In this document: in pieces, positions 41,164 through 50,244 of the stretch
Numbering within the stretch: the stretch's first letter is position 1
Layout: every line of letters starts with the position of its first letter
Assembly: GCA_021810805.1 (NCBI GenBank)
Contig: JAJZHW010000001.1
Location: 1-64,000, forward strand
Length of the DNA stretch: 64,000 bases
Reading direction: 5' to 3'
Source: Nitrospirota bacterium
GTDB lineage: Bacteria > Nitrospirota > Leptospirillia > Leptospirillales > Leptospirillaceae
Notes under the pieces: model-generated
Told to the model about the DNA's origin: nothing
Seen by the model: only the letters and a program-made list of their open reading frames with translations
The model's database searches: none
Program-made: the position numbers and the translations under genes

Positions 41164-41236
41164 GGAACACTCCTTTTTTGGAAAATCCTCAAAAAACAGG
41201 GCGATTTGTCACTCGAGCTCACTCGTAGGCCCTTTA

Positions 41237-41992
41237 TTACGGGCCAGCCACCCCGTCCGTTTCCTTCCGGTAGTTCTCCACGGCCTTTTTCGTCAGGATC
41301 TTTTTTCCATGGATCATGGAGGAGAAGAGGTCGCTGGCGAATGTCAGCTCGTACTTGACGAGCCCCAGGAGGTGGAGGGCGACAAATCCCAAAACGGCAT
41401 AGAGAATGGCCGCATGAGTGTTGGAGACGATCCATTTGGTGGCGGCAAAGGCCGGGTGCGGCAATGTGTGAAGAAACGGCAGGGGCAGCCATCCGAACTT
41501 CAGTGAGGCCCAGAGAAGGCCGGTGACCGCCTGCAGCGGAAGGATGACGGCGAGAAGGGGAAGATAGATGTAGCGGCCCAGACGATTGTGTCCGGGATCG
41601 GAATCCGGGATCGGACATCCCGCCGCATCGGTGGCCGGTTTCACATGAAGGGCGACCTCTTCCCGGAGGACGGTGGCGAATCCCTTTCCCTCGTGGCGGG
41701 GATCGAGATCCTTCCACCGGGAAAAGGGGGCGCCCCTGAAGGCCAGGTGAAGACGGGCAAGAACCAGAAAAACGAAGAGGTAGCCCAGGATGATGTGCGT
41801 CTTCTGGAAAAAGACCGTCTGAGGCTTGGGGAGGCCGAGGAGCTTATGGTTGTCGAAGATGAGGTAGGAGAGGATGAGCAGGGTGATGACGAGCAGGTTT
41901 GTCCAGTGCCAGAGGCGCAACCGTCCCTCCCAGACGGGAAGTTTTGCGCTGTAGCGATCGGGGTCGCTGCTCAGGAAGTTCCGGTCGTTCAT
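41237..41992 (-). CDS. Cytochrome b561-type di-heme membrane protein
   Basis: A 251-residue protein with four to five membrane helices and histidines placed as in b-type cytochromes: RLWHWTN in helix 1, KTHIILGYLF in helix 2, NTHAAILYAVLGFVALHLLGLV in the last (quoted in part). It resembles the b561/Ni-Fe-hydrogenase cytochrome b subunit family, which passes electrons between quinone and a periplasmic partner. The C-terminus (MIHGKKILTKKAVEN) is basic. The start at ATG 41992 has only a distant GGAG; a longer frame starts at 42064. The partner protein is unknown. Confidence 0.87.
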   Translation of the reverse strand: MNDRNFLSSDPDRYSAKLPVWEGRLRLWHWTNLLVITLLILSYLIFDNHKLLGLPKPQTVFFQKTHIILGYLFVFLVLARLHLAFRGAPFSRWKDLDPRHEGKGFATVLREEVALHVKPATDAAGCPIPDSDPGHNRLGRYIYLPLLAVILPLQAVTGLLWASLKFGWLPLPFLHTLPHPAFAATKWIVSNTHAAILYAVLGFVALHLLGLVKYELTFASDLFSSMIHGKKILTKKAVENYRKETDGVAGP

Positions 41993-42103
41993 AATCGTCG
42001 TCAGCTCCGGTGATGGGGCATTGGGGGTTCGGCATTCTGTGGTAAAATGAATCCGGTCCATCATACCACAAGGGTCGGGTGACGAATGATCAAGGGGGTG
42101 AGC

Positions 42104-43021
42104 ATGGTCAGTATCGGAGGTCGCGCTTTTCGGGGAGCGGCTGCAGGCTTCGGATGTCTTCTCTGTCTCCTCGGGTCCTCCGTCGGGGAGGCGGCGACCC
42201 TGAGCGTCACCTCTCCGGAGTCGGATCATCTCACCATTTCCCGCCTCTCCATCGACAACAATCTCAATCGGGTGATCCTGCCAATGGAGAGGCCGTCCTT
42301 TACCGGAGGACAGAATCCCCCCCTGGAGGTGACCCCCGGCAACCGCTTCATGAAGATCCTCGCGGAACATCTCAGTCTTTGGACGGCAGACCAGACGGGG
42401 CTGGCGCTCTCTCCGGACCAGAAGAAACGCCTTCGGGAGATCCTGGTCGCCACCCGCTCCGACATCATTGGAACCGATGCACAGGACTTTCGTCTCGTCG
42501 AGCTCTTCGAGGCCGCGCTCATTCAAAAACACCTCTCTCCCGAAGCCCTCTCCTCCCTCAATACACGCATCGGGGAGATCGAAGGGCGGGAGGGAATGAG
42601 ATTCGTCGCGGCTCTCAAGGAGATGCAGGCGGTCCTGACCGAGCCCCAGATCGAGATCCTTCGGGAACGAAAAACCATGGTTCTTCCCACCTCGAACGTC
42701 TCCCTGACTTCGGCCTTTCTCTTTGCCGACAGGCTGCTGGCTCTCCGGTGGCAAATCCTGATGGACCGCCCCCTCTCTCCCGCCACCCGCACCGAGATTG
42801 ACCGGCGCTATGTGAAGGCCCGGAACTGGCTTTTGAGCCTTGCCGCAGAGAAGACGGTCAATGATCGCATGGTGGAGGACATCCTGAATGAACCCTTCGT
42901 CGACATGGGGGCCTTCGACGACATGGAAAGAAAGGCCGGTCCCTTGGAGGGAAAGTTCTGGGGGACCTTCCTCCGGATCGTCAAGCTTCTCTCTCCCCCC
43001 GAGCCTTTTTCCTCCCGTTGA
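42104..43021 (+). CDS. Exported helical protein of unknown function (possible Spy/CpxP-like)
   Basis: A 305-residue protein with a signal peptide (FRGAAAGFGCLLCLLGSSVGEA). The mature part is mostly helical with two LSPDQKKRLREIL / LTEPQIEILRERK-like segments, which resemble the LTxxQ motifs of Spy/CpxP periplasmic proteins. That assignment is tentative because the protein is longer than Spy (about 160 residues). ATG 42104 is preferred for AAGGGGGTGAG upstream; 42086 is an alternative. The EamA gene begins 50 bp after its stop. Confidence 0.6.
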   Translation: MVSIGGRAFRGAAAGFGCLLCLLGSSVGEAATLSVTSPESDHLTISRLSIDNNLNRVILPMERPSFTGGQNPPLEVTPGNRFMKILAEHLSLWTADQTGLALSPDQKKRLREILVATRSDIIGTDAQDFRLVELFEAALIQKHLSPEALSSLNTRIGEIEGREGMRFVAALKEMQAVLTEPQIEILRERKTMVLPTSNVSLTSAFLFADRLLALRWQILMDRPLSPATRTEIDRRYVKARNWLLSLAAEKTVNDRMVEDILNEPFVDMGAFDDMERKAGPLEGKFWGTFLRIVKLLSPPEPFSSR

Positions 43022-43071
43022 GCCCTGAGTCCCCCCGATCGACCCTGTTGTCGAGACTTTCTTCCGGGCCA

Positions 43072-43974
43072 ATGAGGAAGGGGACTCTGGCGGCCTGGGT
43101 GGTGGTTCTCCTCTGGGGATTTCACTATGTCGTCCTCTATCGTCCCCTGCGGCTCATCGACCCCGAGCGATATCTGATCCTGCGATTTTCCTGGGCGGCG
43201 CTTCTTGTTCTCTTGTTCTCCCTTTTCTTTCCTGTTCTGAAGGGGATTTCCCGGGAGAACTGGCGAAAGCTCCTTCTCCTTTCCCTCGTGGGGATCGTGG
43301 CGTACCAGTGGGTCTTTCTGAAAGCGGCCTCGCTTCTCGATCCGGTCACTCTCGTCCTCATCCTTTCCCTGGGCCCGGTCCTGGTGGCCTTATATGGCCA
43401 TGCCAAAGGACATGAATCCTTCTCCCCCCTGCAGTGGGGGGCCATGGCCCTGATCGGCGCCGGCATCTATCTTGTGGTCCATGGGGAGCTTCCCCAGGAC
43501 GGGTCGGCCCCGGCGAGTCTCCCGGGGCAGGGGGAAGGGCTGATCATGGCCGTTCTCTCCCTCCTTTTCTTTACCCTCTGGACCCTTATGACCCGCGAAA
43601 TGAGCGGACGGGTCTCGACGCTTCAGCTGACTCTCGTCCCGGTTCTCCTGGGAGGGGTCATCCTGGTCCCGCTCCACCCCTCCTGGGTCCTACCCCCCGT
43701 GGGTCCCCACGCCGGACTGGTGATTCTCTCCCTGATGTACTCCATCGTCTTTGCCCTTTTTTTGGCCTATTACCTTTGGAATGTGGCGGTGGCCGATATC
43801 GGACCCGCCCGGGCCGGCTTGTGGACCAATGGCCAGCCTGTTGTGGCCGCCGCAGGTTCGGCCCTTTTCTTGGGACACAAGATGGGATCTCTGCAGCTGG
43901 TGGGAGGTTTGGTCGCCGTAGTCGGCTACTGGCTTTTCTTTGGGAAGGAACAGTCGGCTCCCCGAAGGAAGTGA
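43072..43974 (+). CDS. EamA/DMT-family transporter
   Basis: A 300-residue integral membrane protein with ten hydrophobic helices in two related halves, each about five helices, as in the drug/metabolite transporter family. The first half starts TLAAWVVVLLWGFHYVV and the second GLIMAVLSLLFFTLWTLM, with the typical loop ending IVFALFLAYYLWNVAVADIGPARAG and a final helix VGGLVAVVGYWLF (quoted in part). Substrates vary (amino acids, nucleotide sugars, metabolites). ATG 43072 is chosen because earlier TTG 43018 adds a polar tail. It is convergent with the barrel-like gene at 44014. Confidence 0.85.
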   Translation: MRKGTLAAWVVVLLWGFHYVVLYRPLRLIDPERYLILRFSWAALLVLLFSLFFPVLKGISRENWRKLLLLSLVGIVAYQWVFLKAASLLDPVTLVLILSLGPVLVALYGHAKGHESFSPLQWGAMALIGAGIYLVVHGELPQDGSAPASLPGQGEGLIMAVLSLLFFTLWTLMTREMSGRVSTLQLTLVPVLLGGVILVPLHPSWVLPPVGPHAGLVILSLMYSIVFALFLAYYLWNVAVADIGPARAGLWTNGQPVVAAAGSALFLGHKMGSLQLVGGLVAVVGYWLFFGKEQSAPRRK

Positions 43975-44013
43975 CATTGGAGAAACGGAGGGGAAGGGTA
44001 AGGCTTTCAGAGG

Positions 44014-44775
44014 CTAGAGATGAAATCCGATGGAGAGAGGGACGATGAAGAAGGGGTTGGTCTTCCCCCCGGTGCCCTGAAGTCCTGTGGTGCCGGTCTG
44101 AAGAGGGTTCATGAGCGCGCCATAGGAGGCTTCGAACTGGAGGGCATAGACGTTCAACCCCACCGATCCCTGGGCGTAGGTTCCCCATCCTGTTCCCACA
44201 AAGGCATTGGAGACATTCATTCCGTTGGCGGCAACCCCGCCATCGGCGGCGACATAGAGATAGACCCTGTCTCCTCCGAGCACTCTCACCTCAAGGCCCA
44301 GGAGGATGGGAATCATGGAAAAGTCCTGCCTGAGTCCCGGCCGCGAGGGGAAATTCCAGACATCGGTCTGGAACCTCACGGCAAGATTTGGGGCGAGCCA
44401 TCCTGTGATCTCGAGTCCGCCCCCGTATCCGGCAAAGACGCTTTGGGAGATCAGTGGAAGGTTCTGTGAGACGGGGATTCCGAAGGGATTGTCGGCGGTG
44501 AAGGGAATCCAGAATCCCAGGAAGGTGACGCCCACGCCGGGAAGGACCGTTGAGGTGTCATCCTCTCCGAGAGTCGGGGGGCAGGGGTGTTCGAACCAGC
44601 TCCACACCGTCCCCTCCCGGGGGGTGACCGAACCGAGTGTATCGCAGGTGGGATCGTCTGCCCGCGCCACCCCAGGGATCAGGAGCATTCCGGAGACGAG
44701 GAGCACCCCGCCGAGAAGCACCCCGCCGAGAAGCATTCCCGCTCTCCACGCCGATGTTCGGACGGCATTTCGCAT
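44014..44775 (-). CDS. Exported outer-membrane barrel-like protein, unknown function
   Basis: A 253-residue protein with a long signal peptide (AGMLLGGVLLGGVLLVSG) in which a tandem 15-bp DNA repeat (44704-44733) duplicates LLGGV. The mature part has two Cys near its start and an alternating beta pattern (RFQTDVWNF, VYLYVAADGGVA, LNVYALQFEASYG) ending IGFHL, like small outer-membrane barrels. No family is assigned. ATG 44775 has GGTGAG upstream. It is followed on the same strand upstream by the PLD-type nuclease gene. Confidence 0.65.
   Translation of the reverse strand: MRNAVRTSAWRAGMLLGGVLLGGVLLVSGMLLIPGVARADDPTCDTLGSVTPREGTVWSWFEHPCPPTLGEDDTSTVLPGVGVTFLGFWIPFTADNPFGIPVSQNLPLISQSVFAGYGGGLEITGWLAPNLAVRFQTDVWNFPSRPGLRQDFSMIPILLGLEVRVLGGDRVYLYVAADGGVAANGMNVSNAFVGTGWGTYAQGSVGLNVYALQFEASYGALMNPLQTGTTGLQGTGGKTNPFFIVPLSIGFHL
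44704..44733. repeat. Tandem 15-bp repeat within a signal peptide
   Basis: CACCCCGCCGAGAAG (plus strand) occurs twice back to back. It is in frame and lengthens the hydrophobic core of the signal peptide of the 44014 gene by five residues. Confidence 0.75.
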
Positions 44776-44863
44776 TTTTCTCACCACTCTCCCCTCCTCG
44801 AGACGTCATGGATATCCTCTCATCTTCTCTCATCGGCGAGATGAGACGATCGAAAGAGGGTCA

Positions 44864-45580
44864 TCAGTCCCGTCGCCGGCGGGGGCGTGAGAGATCCGGT
44901 GTCCAGGGAATGTTTCCATGGCGATCGGAGCGCGCGAAGATCCTGTCAAAGGTTTTTTCAAAGCGGGAGAGCTCTCCCGGATCCCGTGTGACAAAGAGAT
45001 TGTTGTCCTGCTGGCTCCAGTGGGCCCGCCTTCCTCGCCGGCAAAAGGCTCCCACCCCCGGGGGAGACCAGTTGGCTGAACCGGTGCGAAGATAGGTGTT
45101 GTCGACGGCAAAGGCCTTCAGGTGCATGATGTTGCGGGTGGAGTTGTCCTTGACCCGTACGGTGATGTGAGAGCGTCCGACCTGGGTTGAAAGGAGAAAT
45201 CGGGTCTTGTCCCCCCGGTCATGGAGCTGGGTCCTGTCCCGATAGATCCTGATCCGGACACCTCTTCTGGCCGCCCGGAGCAGGGCCTCGGCAATGTGCC
45301 GGTCGGTAAAGGCATACATGGCGATGTCGATGCGGGTTCGGGCGTGGTCGATCAGGCCGACATCGATGTCCTCGAGGTTCTCTTGGGGGGAGTAGTGCTC
45401 GCCCAGGTAGCCCCGGGGAAAATGGCGGGGAGGGGAGGTGGGGCACCCATGGGAGGCGCCATGCTCCTCCCCCCAGCGGTGGCGAGGCCAGGCGCTCGCG
45501 TTCGTGGGGGGGAGAAGGGAAAGAAGAAGGACTCCCACAAAGAATATGGGGGGGCATAAGCGGGGAAGGATCGGGGGCAT
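44864..45580 (-). CDS. Secreted phospholipase D-superfamily nuclease (single HKD motif)
   Basis: A 238-residue protein with a signal peptide (FFVGVLLLSLLPPTNASA) and one PLD/HKD motif, HLKAFAVDNTYLRTGSANWS (H-x-K-x4-D, then GSAN). One motif per chain, with ARTRIDIAMYAFTDRHIAEALL upstream (in part), is the Nuc/EndA type, which dimerises to form one active site and cleaves nucleic acids non-specifically. Basic C-terminus (SRPRRRRD). ATG 45580 has GGAGG at 8 bp; an upstream TTG is in frame. It may scavenge external DNA or phosphate. Confidence 0.85.
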   Translation of the reverse strand: MPPILPRLCPPIFFVGVLLLSLLPPTNASAWPRHRWGEEHGASHGCPTSPPRHFPRGYLGEHYSPQENLEDIDVGLIDHARTRIDIAMYAFTDRHIAEALLRAARRGVRIRIYRDRTQLHDRGDKTRFLLSTQVGRSHITVRVKDNSTRNIMHLKAFAVDNTYLRTGSANWSPPGVGAFCRRGRRAHWSQQDNNLFVTRDPGELSRFEKTFDRIFARSDRHGNIPWTPDLSRPRRRRD

Positions 45581-45939
45581 GGGAGATTCCTCCGGCAATG
45601 GGGGGCTCGAGGCTCGGGGATCCCCGGTCCGGGGCCTCCGGCTTGGCAGGATCCGTGGTTGGCTGACATCCTACCACGTTCGGGAGGTCTCTGAAATCTC
45701 AGGAGCGTCTCCCACTCTCAAGGGCGCGTCGGGATGTGCCACCTTGCCGTCCGACGGGAGGGAAGGATATCATCAGAGGAGAGAAAAGGACCCCTCCCGG
45801 ACCTGTCGTGAAGGCTCGAGTGGCGACGCAGTGCCGTGAGATGGATCCCCCCGAATCTTTTCTCCTGGCTCCGTACCTAAAAGACGCAGGAAAAAATTTT
45901 GTTAACGAATTCTTACATGTTTTTAAGGAGGAGCTCTCC

Positions 45940-46404
45940 GTGAGCGAAGGCTCGCCCGTAGTCAGGTGTCCGGTGTGCGGGACACTCAACAAAGTGAAGA
46001 CGGGAAGAGATTTGGAACAAGCCCGTTGCGGCCAGTGCCATGCAAGCCTGACGGGGGCTGTCGCCGCAAACTCCCATGCGCCGTCGGCTCCGGTGACGGT
46101 GACCGATGCCGATTTCTCCGAGCGGGTCATCCACTCCTCCCTCCCGGTTCTGGTGGACTTTTGGGCTCCCTGGTGCGGCCCTTGTCGACAGGTGGCTCCC
46201 GTCCTGGAAGAGCTGGCAGAAAAATATCGGGGCCGTCTGATCGTGGCAAAGCTGAACGTCGACGAAAACGGATACACTGCCAGTGAGTTCCGGGTGGCCA
46301 GCATCCCCACCTTGATTCTCATCAAGGATGGGAACGAGCTCAATCGCATGGTCGGGGCCGAGTCCCCTGCCCGGATCGAACAATTTCTCTCCATGGTGGT
46401 GTAG
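45940..46404 (+). CDS. Thioredoxin 2 (TrxC-like) with N-terminal zinc ribbon
   Basis: A 154-residue thioredoxin. Residues 8-36 form a zinc ribbon (CPVC at 10-13 and CGQC at 30-33), the mark of the TrxC/Trx2 group, known to be redox-sensitive. The active site is WCGPC (C79, C82) with the cis-Pro in ASIPTLILI. GTG 45940 is chosen because AAGGAGG lies 8 bp before it and it opens directly into the ribbon. It can supply electrons to the peroxiredoxin at 9003 or other thiol enzymes. Confidence 0.92.
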   Translation: MSEGSPVVRCPVCGTLNKVKTGRDLEQARCGQCHASLTGAVAANSHAPSAPVTVTDADFSERVIHSSLPVLVDFWAPWCGPCRQVAPVLEELAEKYRGRLIVAKLNVDENGYTASEFRVASIPTLILIKDGNELNRMVGAESPARIEQFLSMVV

Positions 46405-46479
46405 TCCCGGGAGTGCCTTTCCCCACTGTTTCGGTCACCTCAACCCTTCCCTCGCCCCTTCTTGTCTAAAGGATCATTC

Positions 46480-49080
46480 ATGGATACAGAGAGTCTTTTT
46501 CAGCTTCCCGACGACATCTTTCCCCGCCATTACGACCTCTACCTCGCCCCCAATCGGGAGTTTTCCCACCTTGATGGCACTGTCTCCATTGAGGTGGAGA
46601 TCCACCGGAGCACGATCGAGTTCGTTCTCAATGCCAAAGATCTCCGGATCTCCCGGGCCGTGGCTCGCTATGAGGGGGTGGACTTTCCCCTGTCGGTGAG
46701 AATGCTCCCCTCCGAGGAGCGGGTCGTGCTCTCTGGAACGCGGCTCTTTGAGTCCGGAAAGCGGGCGACGCTCCTGCTCGACTTCTCGCGGGAGGTGGAC
46801 GATCTTCTGGCCGGCTTCTACCGTTGTCGGGGACTCTCCTCCTCCGGAGAAACCTTCCTTATGGCCACGACTCAGTTTGAGGCCACCGATGCACGTCGGG
46901 CCTTCCCCTGCTTTGACGAGCCGAGGATGAAGGCCACATTCGCTCTGTCTGTCTCGGTGCCGCCCGGTTATTCGGCCGTGTCCAACATGCCGGAGGAGGG
47001 TCGGGAGGAAGAGGACGGGGGAGGGTACCGCCTTGTCTTTGCCCGATCCCCTCGCATGTCAACCTATCTTCTTCATCTCTCCATCGGCCGCTGGGACAGG
47101 GTCTCGACGGTGGCGGCCGGGGTCGAGATCTCCGTCTATGCCCCGCCGGGGCGTTCCGGAGACGGAGAGTTTGCCCTTGAGGTGGCCCGACGGCTTCTTC
47201 CCTGGTACAACGACTACTTCGGCACCCCCTATCCCCTTCCCAAACTGGATCTTCTCGCCATTCCGGACTTTGCGGCGGGAGCCATGGAGAACTGGGGAGC
47301 GATGACCTTTCGCGAGACGGCGCTTCTGGCCCCCCATGAGGGGGCTTCCGCCCGCAACCTCCAGCGGGTGGCGGTGGTGGTGGCCCACGAGATGGCCCAT
47401 CAGTGGTTCGGAGATCTGGTGACCATGGCCTGGTGGGACGATCTCTGGCTCAACGAGGGATTCGCCTCGTGGATGGAGGTCAAGGCGGTCGATGCCCTCT
47501 TCCCGGAGTGGGGAATGTGGGAGCTTTTCCAGAGCGAAGACAGGAATGAGGCGCTGGAGATGGATGCCTTGGCGGAAACCCATCCCATCGAGGTTCCGGT
47601 GGGAGATCCCGGAGAGATCAACGAGATCTTCGATGCCATCAGCTATACCAAGGGGGGATCCCTTCTCCGGATGCTGGAGAGCGCTTTGGGAGTCGAAAAG
47701 TTTCAGCGTTCCCTGGCGGCCTATTTCAAGCGCCATGCCTATGGGAATGCCACGACCGCGGACCTCTGGAGGAGCCTGTCCGACCCCTCCTTCGATTCTC
47801 TCGGGGGATTGGGGAAGGTCATGAGCGCATGGACCACCCTTCCGGGCTACTCATGGGTCTCCGTCGTTCGGGAGAATCGCCACCTCAAGGTCACGCAGCG
47901 CCCTTTCCGGATCCGGCGAACCGATCGGGAGTCCCTGGAATCGGCCTCCGACTCTCCCGTCTGGCCGCTCTTTCTCTCGGTCTCCCTCAATGGGGAAATG
48001 CCCATACGGCATACGGTGTCTGAGCGCTCTTTCGCCCTCCCCCTTCCCGACCCGGCTCCCTCTTGGGTCAACATCAATGAGGGGCAGACAGGATATTTTC
48101 GTGTCCTCTACTCGGCCGAACTCCGTCTGGGAATCCTGGAGGCGATGGAGGGGGGAAAACTCTCGGTTCTTGATCGTCTGGCCCTGGAAAACGACATGTA
48201 TGCCTTCTTTCGTTCCGGCATCGTCTCCGTTGACGACTATCTGAACCTCGTGGAGCGGTTCGGAAAAGAAAGTGCCTATGCCGTCTGGGCCGATATCCTT
48301 GCCAACCTTCTGGAGATCGATGCCCTGTGGGCCGGGGATCCGGATCAGGGCGCCTTCCGGAAATGGGCCATCGCGCTCATTCGTCCGGCCTTTCTTCGTT
48401 CGGGCTGGGAGCCGGCCGCCAATGAGTCCCATCAGGCTCGACTCCTCCGTTCGGCTCTCTTGGGAGCCTTGGTTCGATTGGGCGACTCGGAGGCCCTTTC
48501 CGCCTGCCTGCCCCGATTTGAGGACTATCGACGGGATCCCGCCTCCCTTCCGGCAGACCTTCGCCTGGGGGTTTTCTCCGGGGCGGTGGCCTCGGGTTCC
48601 CCGGAGGTCTTTCGTGCCGTGATGGATCTCGCCGCCGTTCAAGGCGACCAGGAAGAGAAAAATCGGCTGCTGCATGCCCTGTCGCTCACCCCCGACCCGA
48701 CGCTTCTTGATCAGGCCCTTTCCGCCACGCTGACTCCGCTGGTGCGGATCCAGGATGCCGTGGGTGTGGTGGGATCTCTGGCGAGAAATCCCGTCGGACG
48801 TCGTCGGACCTACGACTTCGTGACGGCGCATTGGGAGGTGTTCTATGGACGGTACGAGTCCGGGGGCTTTGCGCTCAACAGGCTCATTCGGGGGATCTCC
48901 GACCCCTTCCGGACCGAGGAGGAGCGGGCGATGGTCGAGAGGTTTTTTGAGGCCCACCCTGTTCCGGCGGCCCGGCGGGCGGTGGCACAGGCCCTGGAAA
49001 CCATCCGGGCAAACGGGGAGATTTTTGATTCCAACCGGGAGGCGCTTTCCCGGTGGCTTGGAAAGATGTCTACCCGATAA
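46480..49080 (+). CDS. pepN: M1-family aminopeptidase N
   Basis: An 866-residue zinc metallopeptidase that removes N-terminal amino acids. Substrate-binding motif GAMENWGA (about residue 268), zinc motif HEMAH (H303, E304, H307) and third ligand E326 in WLNEGFASW are intact. The N-terminal beta domain and a helical C-terminal region (ERAP1-like, about 520-850) complete the M1 fold. No signal peptide, so it is cytoplasmic. ATG 46480 has AAAGGA upstream. Its end overlaps the convergent YHS-SLOG gene by 11 bp. Confidence 0.95.
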   Translation: MDTESLFQLPDDIFPRHYDLYLAPNREFSHLDGTVSIEVEIHRSTIEFVLNAKDLRISRAVARYEGVDFPLSVRMLPSEERVVLSGTRLFESGKRATLLLDFSREVDDLLAGFYRCRGLSSSGETFLMATTQFEATDARRAFPCFDEPRMKATFALSVSVPPGYSAVSNMPEEGREEEDGGGYRLVFARSPRMSTYLLHLSIGRWDRVSTVAAGVEISVYAPPGRSGDGEFALEVARRLLPWYNDYFGTPYPLPKLDLLAIPDFAAGAMENWGAMTFRETALLAPHEGASARNLQRVAVVVAHEMAHQWFGDLVTMAWWDDLWLNEGFASWMEVKAVDALFPEWGMWELFQSEDRNEALEMDALAETHPIEVPVGDPGEINEIFDAISYTKGGSLLRMLESALGVEKFQRSLAAYFKRHAYGNATTADLWRSLSDPSFDSLGGLGKVMSAWTTLPGYSWVSVVRENRHLKVTQRPFRIRRTDRESLESASDSPVWPLFLSVSLNGEMPIRHTVSERSFALPLPDPAPSWVNINEGQTGYFRVLYSAELRLGILEAMEGGKLSVLDRLALENDMYAFFRSGIVSVDDYLNLVERFGKESAYAVWADILANLLEIDALWAGDPDQGAFRKWAIALIRPAFLRSGWEPAANESHQARLLRSALLGALVRLGDSEALSACLPRFEDYRRDPASLPADLRLGVFSGAVASGSPEVFRAVMDLAAVQGDQEEKNRLLHALSLTPDPTLLDQALSATLTPLVRIQDAVGVVGSLARNPVGRRRTYDFVTAHWEVFYGRYESGGFALNRLIRGISDPFRTEEERAMVERFFEAHPVPAARRAVAQALETIRANGEIFDSNREALSRWLGKMSTR

Positions 49081-49792
49081 AGACCGACGGTTTCCGGAAG
49101 TGGGTCGAGGTGTAGTGTTCGACCATCCGGTCAAGGAGGGCTGCCGGAGAGGAATCCTTGATGATTGTGCTCCCGGTGGGCTTCGCCACCGCCTCCACGA
49201 CCCTGTCGAGGATGGTGGTGATTCCTCCACTTCCCTCCACAACCCCGATAAGTTTTCCTTCGTCATAGGCAATGGAGAACTCTCCGAGGGTTCCCGAGTG
49301 TCCGCCCAAGATCACGACAAAGTCGCTCGAACGGATGTTGATGACCTCGCGGCCCATGAGTCCTGAGCCGGTGAAGATGATCATGTCGTAAAGGTCATTG
49401 GGAGAGTGAAATCGGTGAAGGTGTTCCTCCTCCGAAAGGGCGGGGGAGATCCCCACTGAAAACCCTCCCACCTCCTTGAATCCTCGGCAGGCCTCCCAGG
49501 GAAGCCCCGGGCACGCTCCCGTAATGAGTCCAAACTTCTTTCGGGCAGTGGCTCGTCCCATCTCCCTGGCGAGCTCCGTCACCTCCGGCGAAAATTGTCC
49601 GGAGGCGGCTCCCATGACTCCCACGGTGAGCGTACGTCCCGGGGAGTTGGCGATGTATTGTTCGGGGTTTTTGTCGAAGGTTTCCCGACAGGCGAGGCTA
49701 TCGAAGTAGTAGAGGTGACCCCCAAAGATACGAATGGCCGGGGCGGCATGGTGTTTTTCGATGGGACGCTTGCAGACGGGATCGATGGTCAT
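49070..49792 (-). CDS. YHS domain fused to a SLOG/LOG-like Rossmann protein
   Basis: A 240-residue fusion. Residues 1-50 have the YHS pattern (MTIDPVCKRPIE; HLYYFDSLACRETFDKNPEQY) seen in metal-related proteins. Residues 56-240 form a Rossmann-type SLOG/TIGR00725-like domain: VGVMGAASG, GLITGACPGLPWEACRG, FTGSGLMGREVINIRSSDFVVILGGHSGTLGEFSIA (quoted in part). SLOG proteins include cytokinin-activating LOG phosphoribohydrolases and nucleotide sensors. The fusion is uncommon and suggests metal-linked sensing. AAGGAG precedes ATG 49792. Confidence 0.8.
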   Translation of the reverse strand: MTIDPVCKRPIEKHHAAPAIRIFGGHLYYFDSLACRETFDKNPEQYIANSPGRTLTVGVMGAASGQFSPEVTELAREMGRATARKKFGLITGACPGLPWEACRGFKEVGGFSVGISPALSEEEHLHRFHSPNDLYDMIIFTGSGLMGREVINIRSSDFVVILGGHSGTLGEFSIAYDEGKLIGVVEGSGGITTILDRVVEAVAKPTGSTIIKDSSPAALLDRMVEHYTSTHFRKPSVFIG

Positions 49793-49923
49793 GGGTCTCC
49801 TTAATGATAAATTCTGCGCGGGGAAGTTTCTGAAACTTTGGACGATTGCCCCGGGCTCTGTCAAGCCAGGACGAAGGGGATTCGGCGGGGAGATTGGGCA
49901 ATGACTGGAGAGGGGCAACGGCA

Positions 49924-50244
49924 GTGAAGATCGTTATCTTGATGGTGCTCTCGGGGATCCTTGAGGTGGGGGGAGGCTATGGAGTCTGGCGATGGATGAG
50001 GGAGCATGCTCCTGTGTCCATCGGGATCCTGGGGCTCGTTGGGCTCATGCTTTACGGGGTTGTGGCGGCCCTTGAACCCCTGCCGTTTGGCCGGGCCTAT
50101 GCGGCCTATGGCGGTGTGTTTGTCCTCATATCGCTTCTCTTTGCGGCATGGGTCGATGGCTTTCGTCCGGACCGGTGGGATCTCTTGGGAGCAGCCTTCG
50201 TGGGGGCAGGGGTGGTGATGATGGTTCACGGAGCCGGACGATGA
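49924..50244 (+). CDS. YnfA-like (UPF0060) small membrane protein
   Basis: A 106-residue protein of four helices, matching UPF0060/YnfA length and wording ([58 protein letters not shown], quoted in part). YnfA proteins belong to the DMT-like efflux group; substrates are debated. GTG 49924 is chosen because it gives the family N-terminus and GAGGGG lies upstream. Its stop overlaps the uvrB ATG (50241-50244), so translation is coupled. Confidence 0.87.
   Translation: MKIVILMVLSGILEVGGGYGVWRWMREHAPVSIGILGLVGLMLYGVVAALEPLPFGRAYAAYGGVFVLISLLFAAWVDGFRPDRWDLLGAAFVGAGVVMMVHGAGR

Noticed and set aside
42086-42104. An earlier start for the exported helical protein at 42086
   Set aside because: ATG 42104 has a much better ribosome site and opens directly into the signal peptide.
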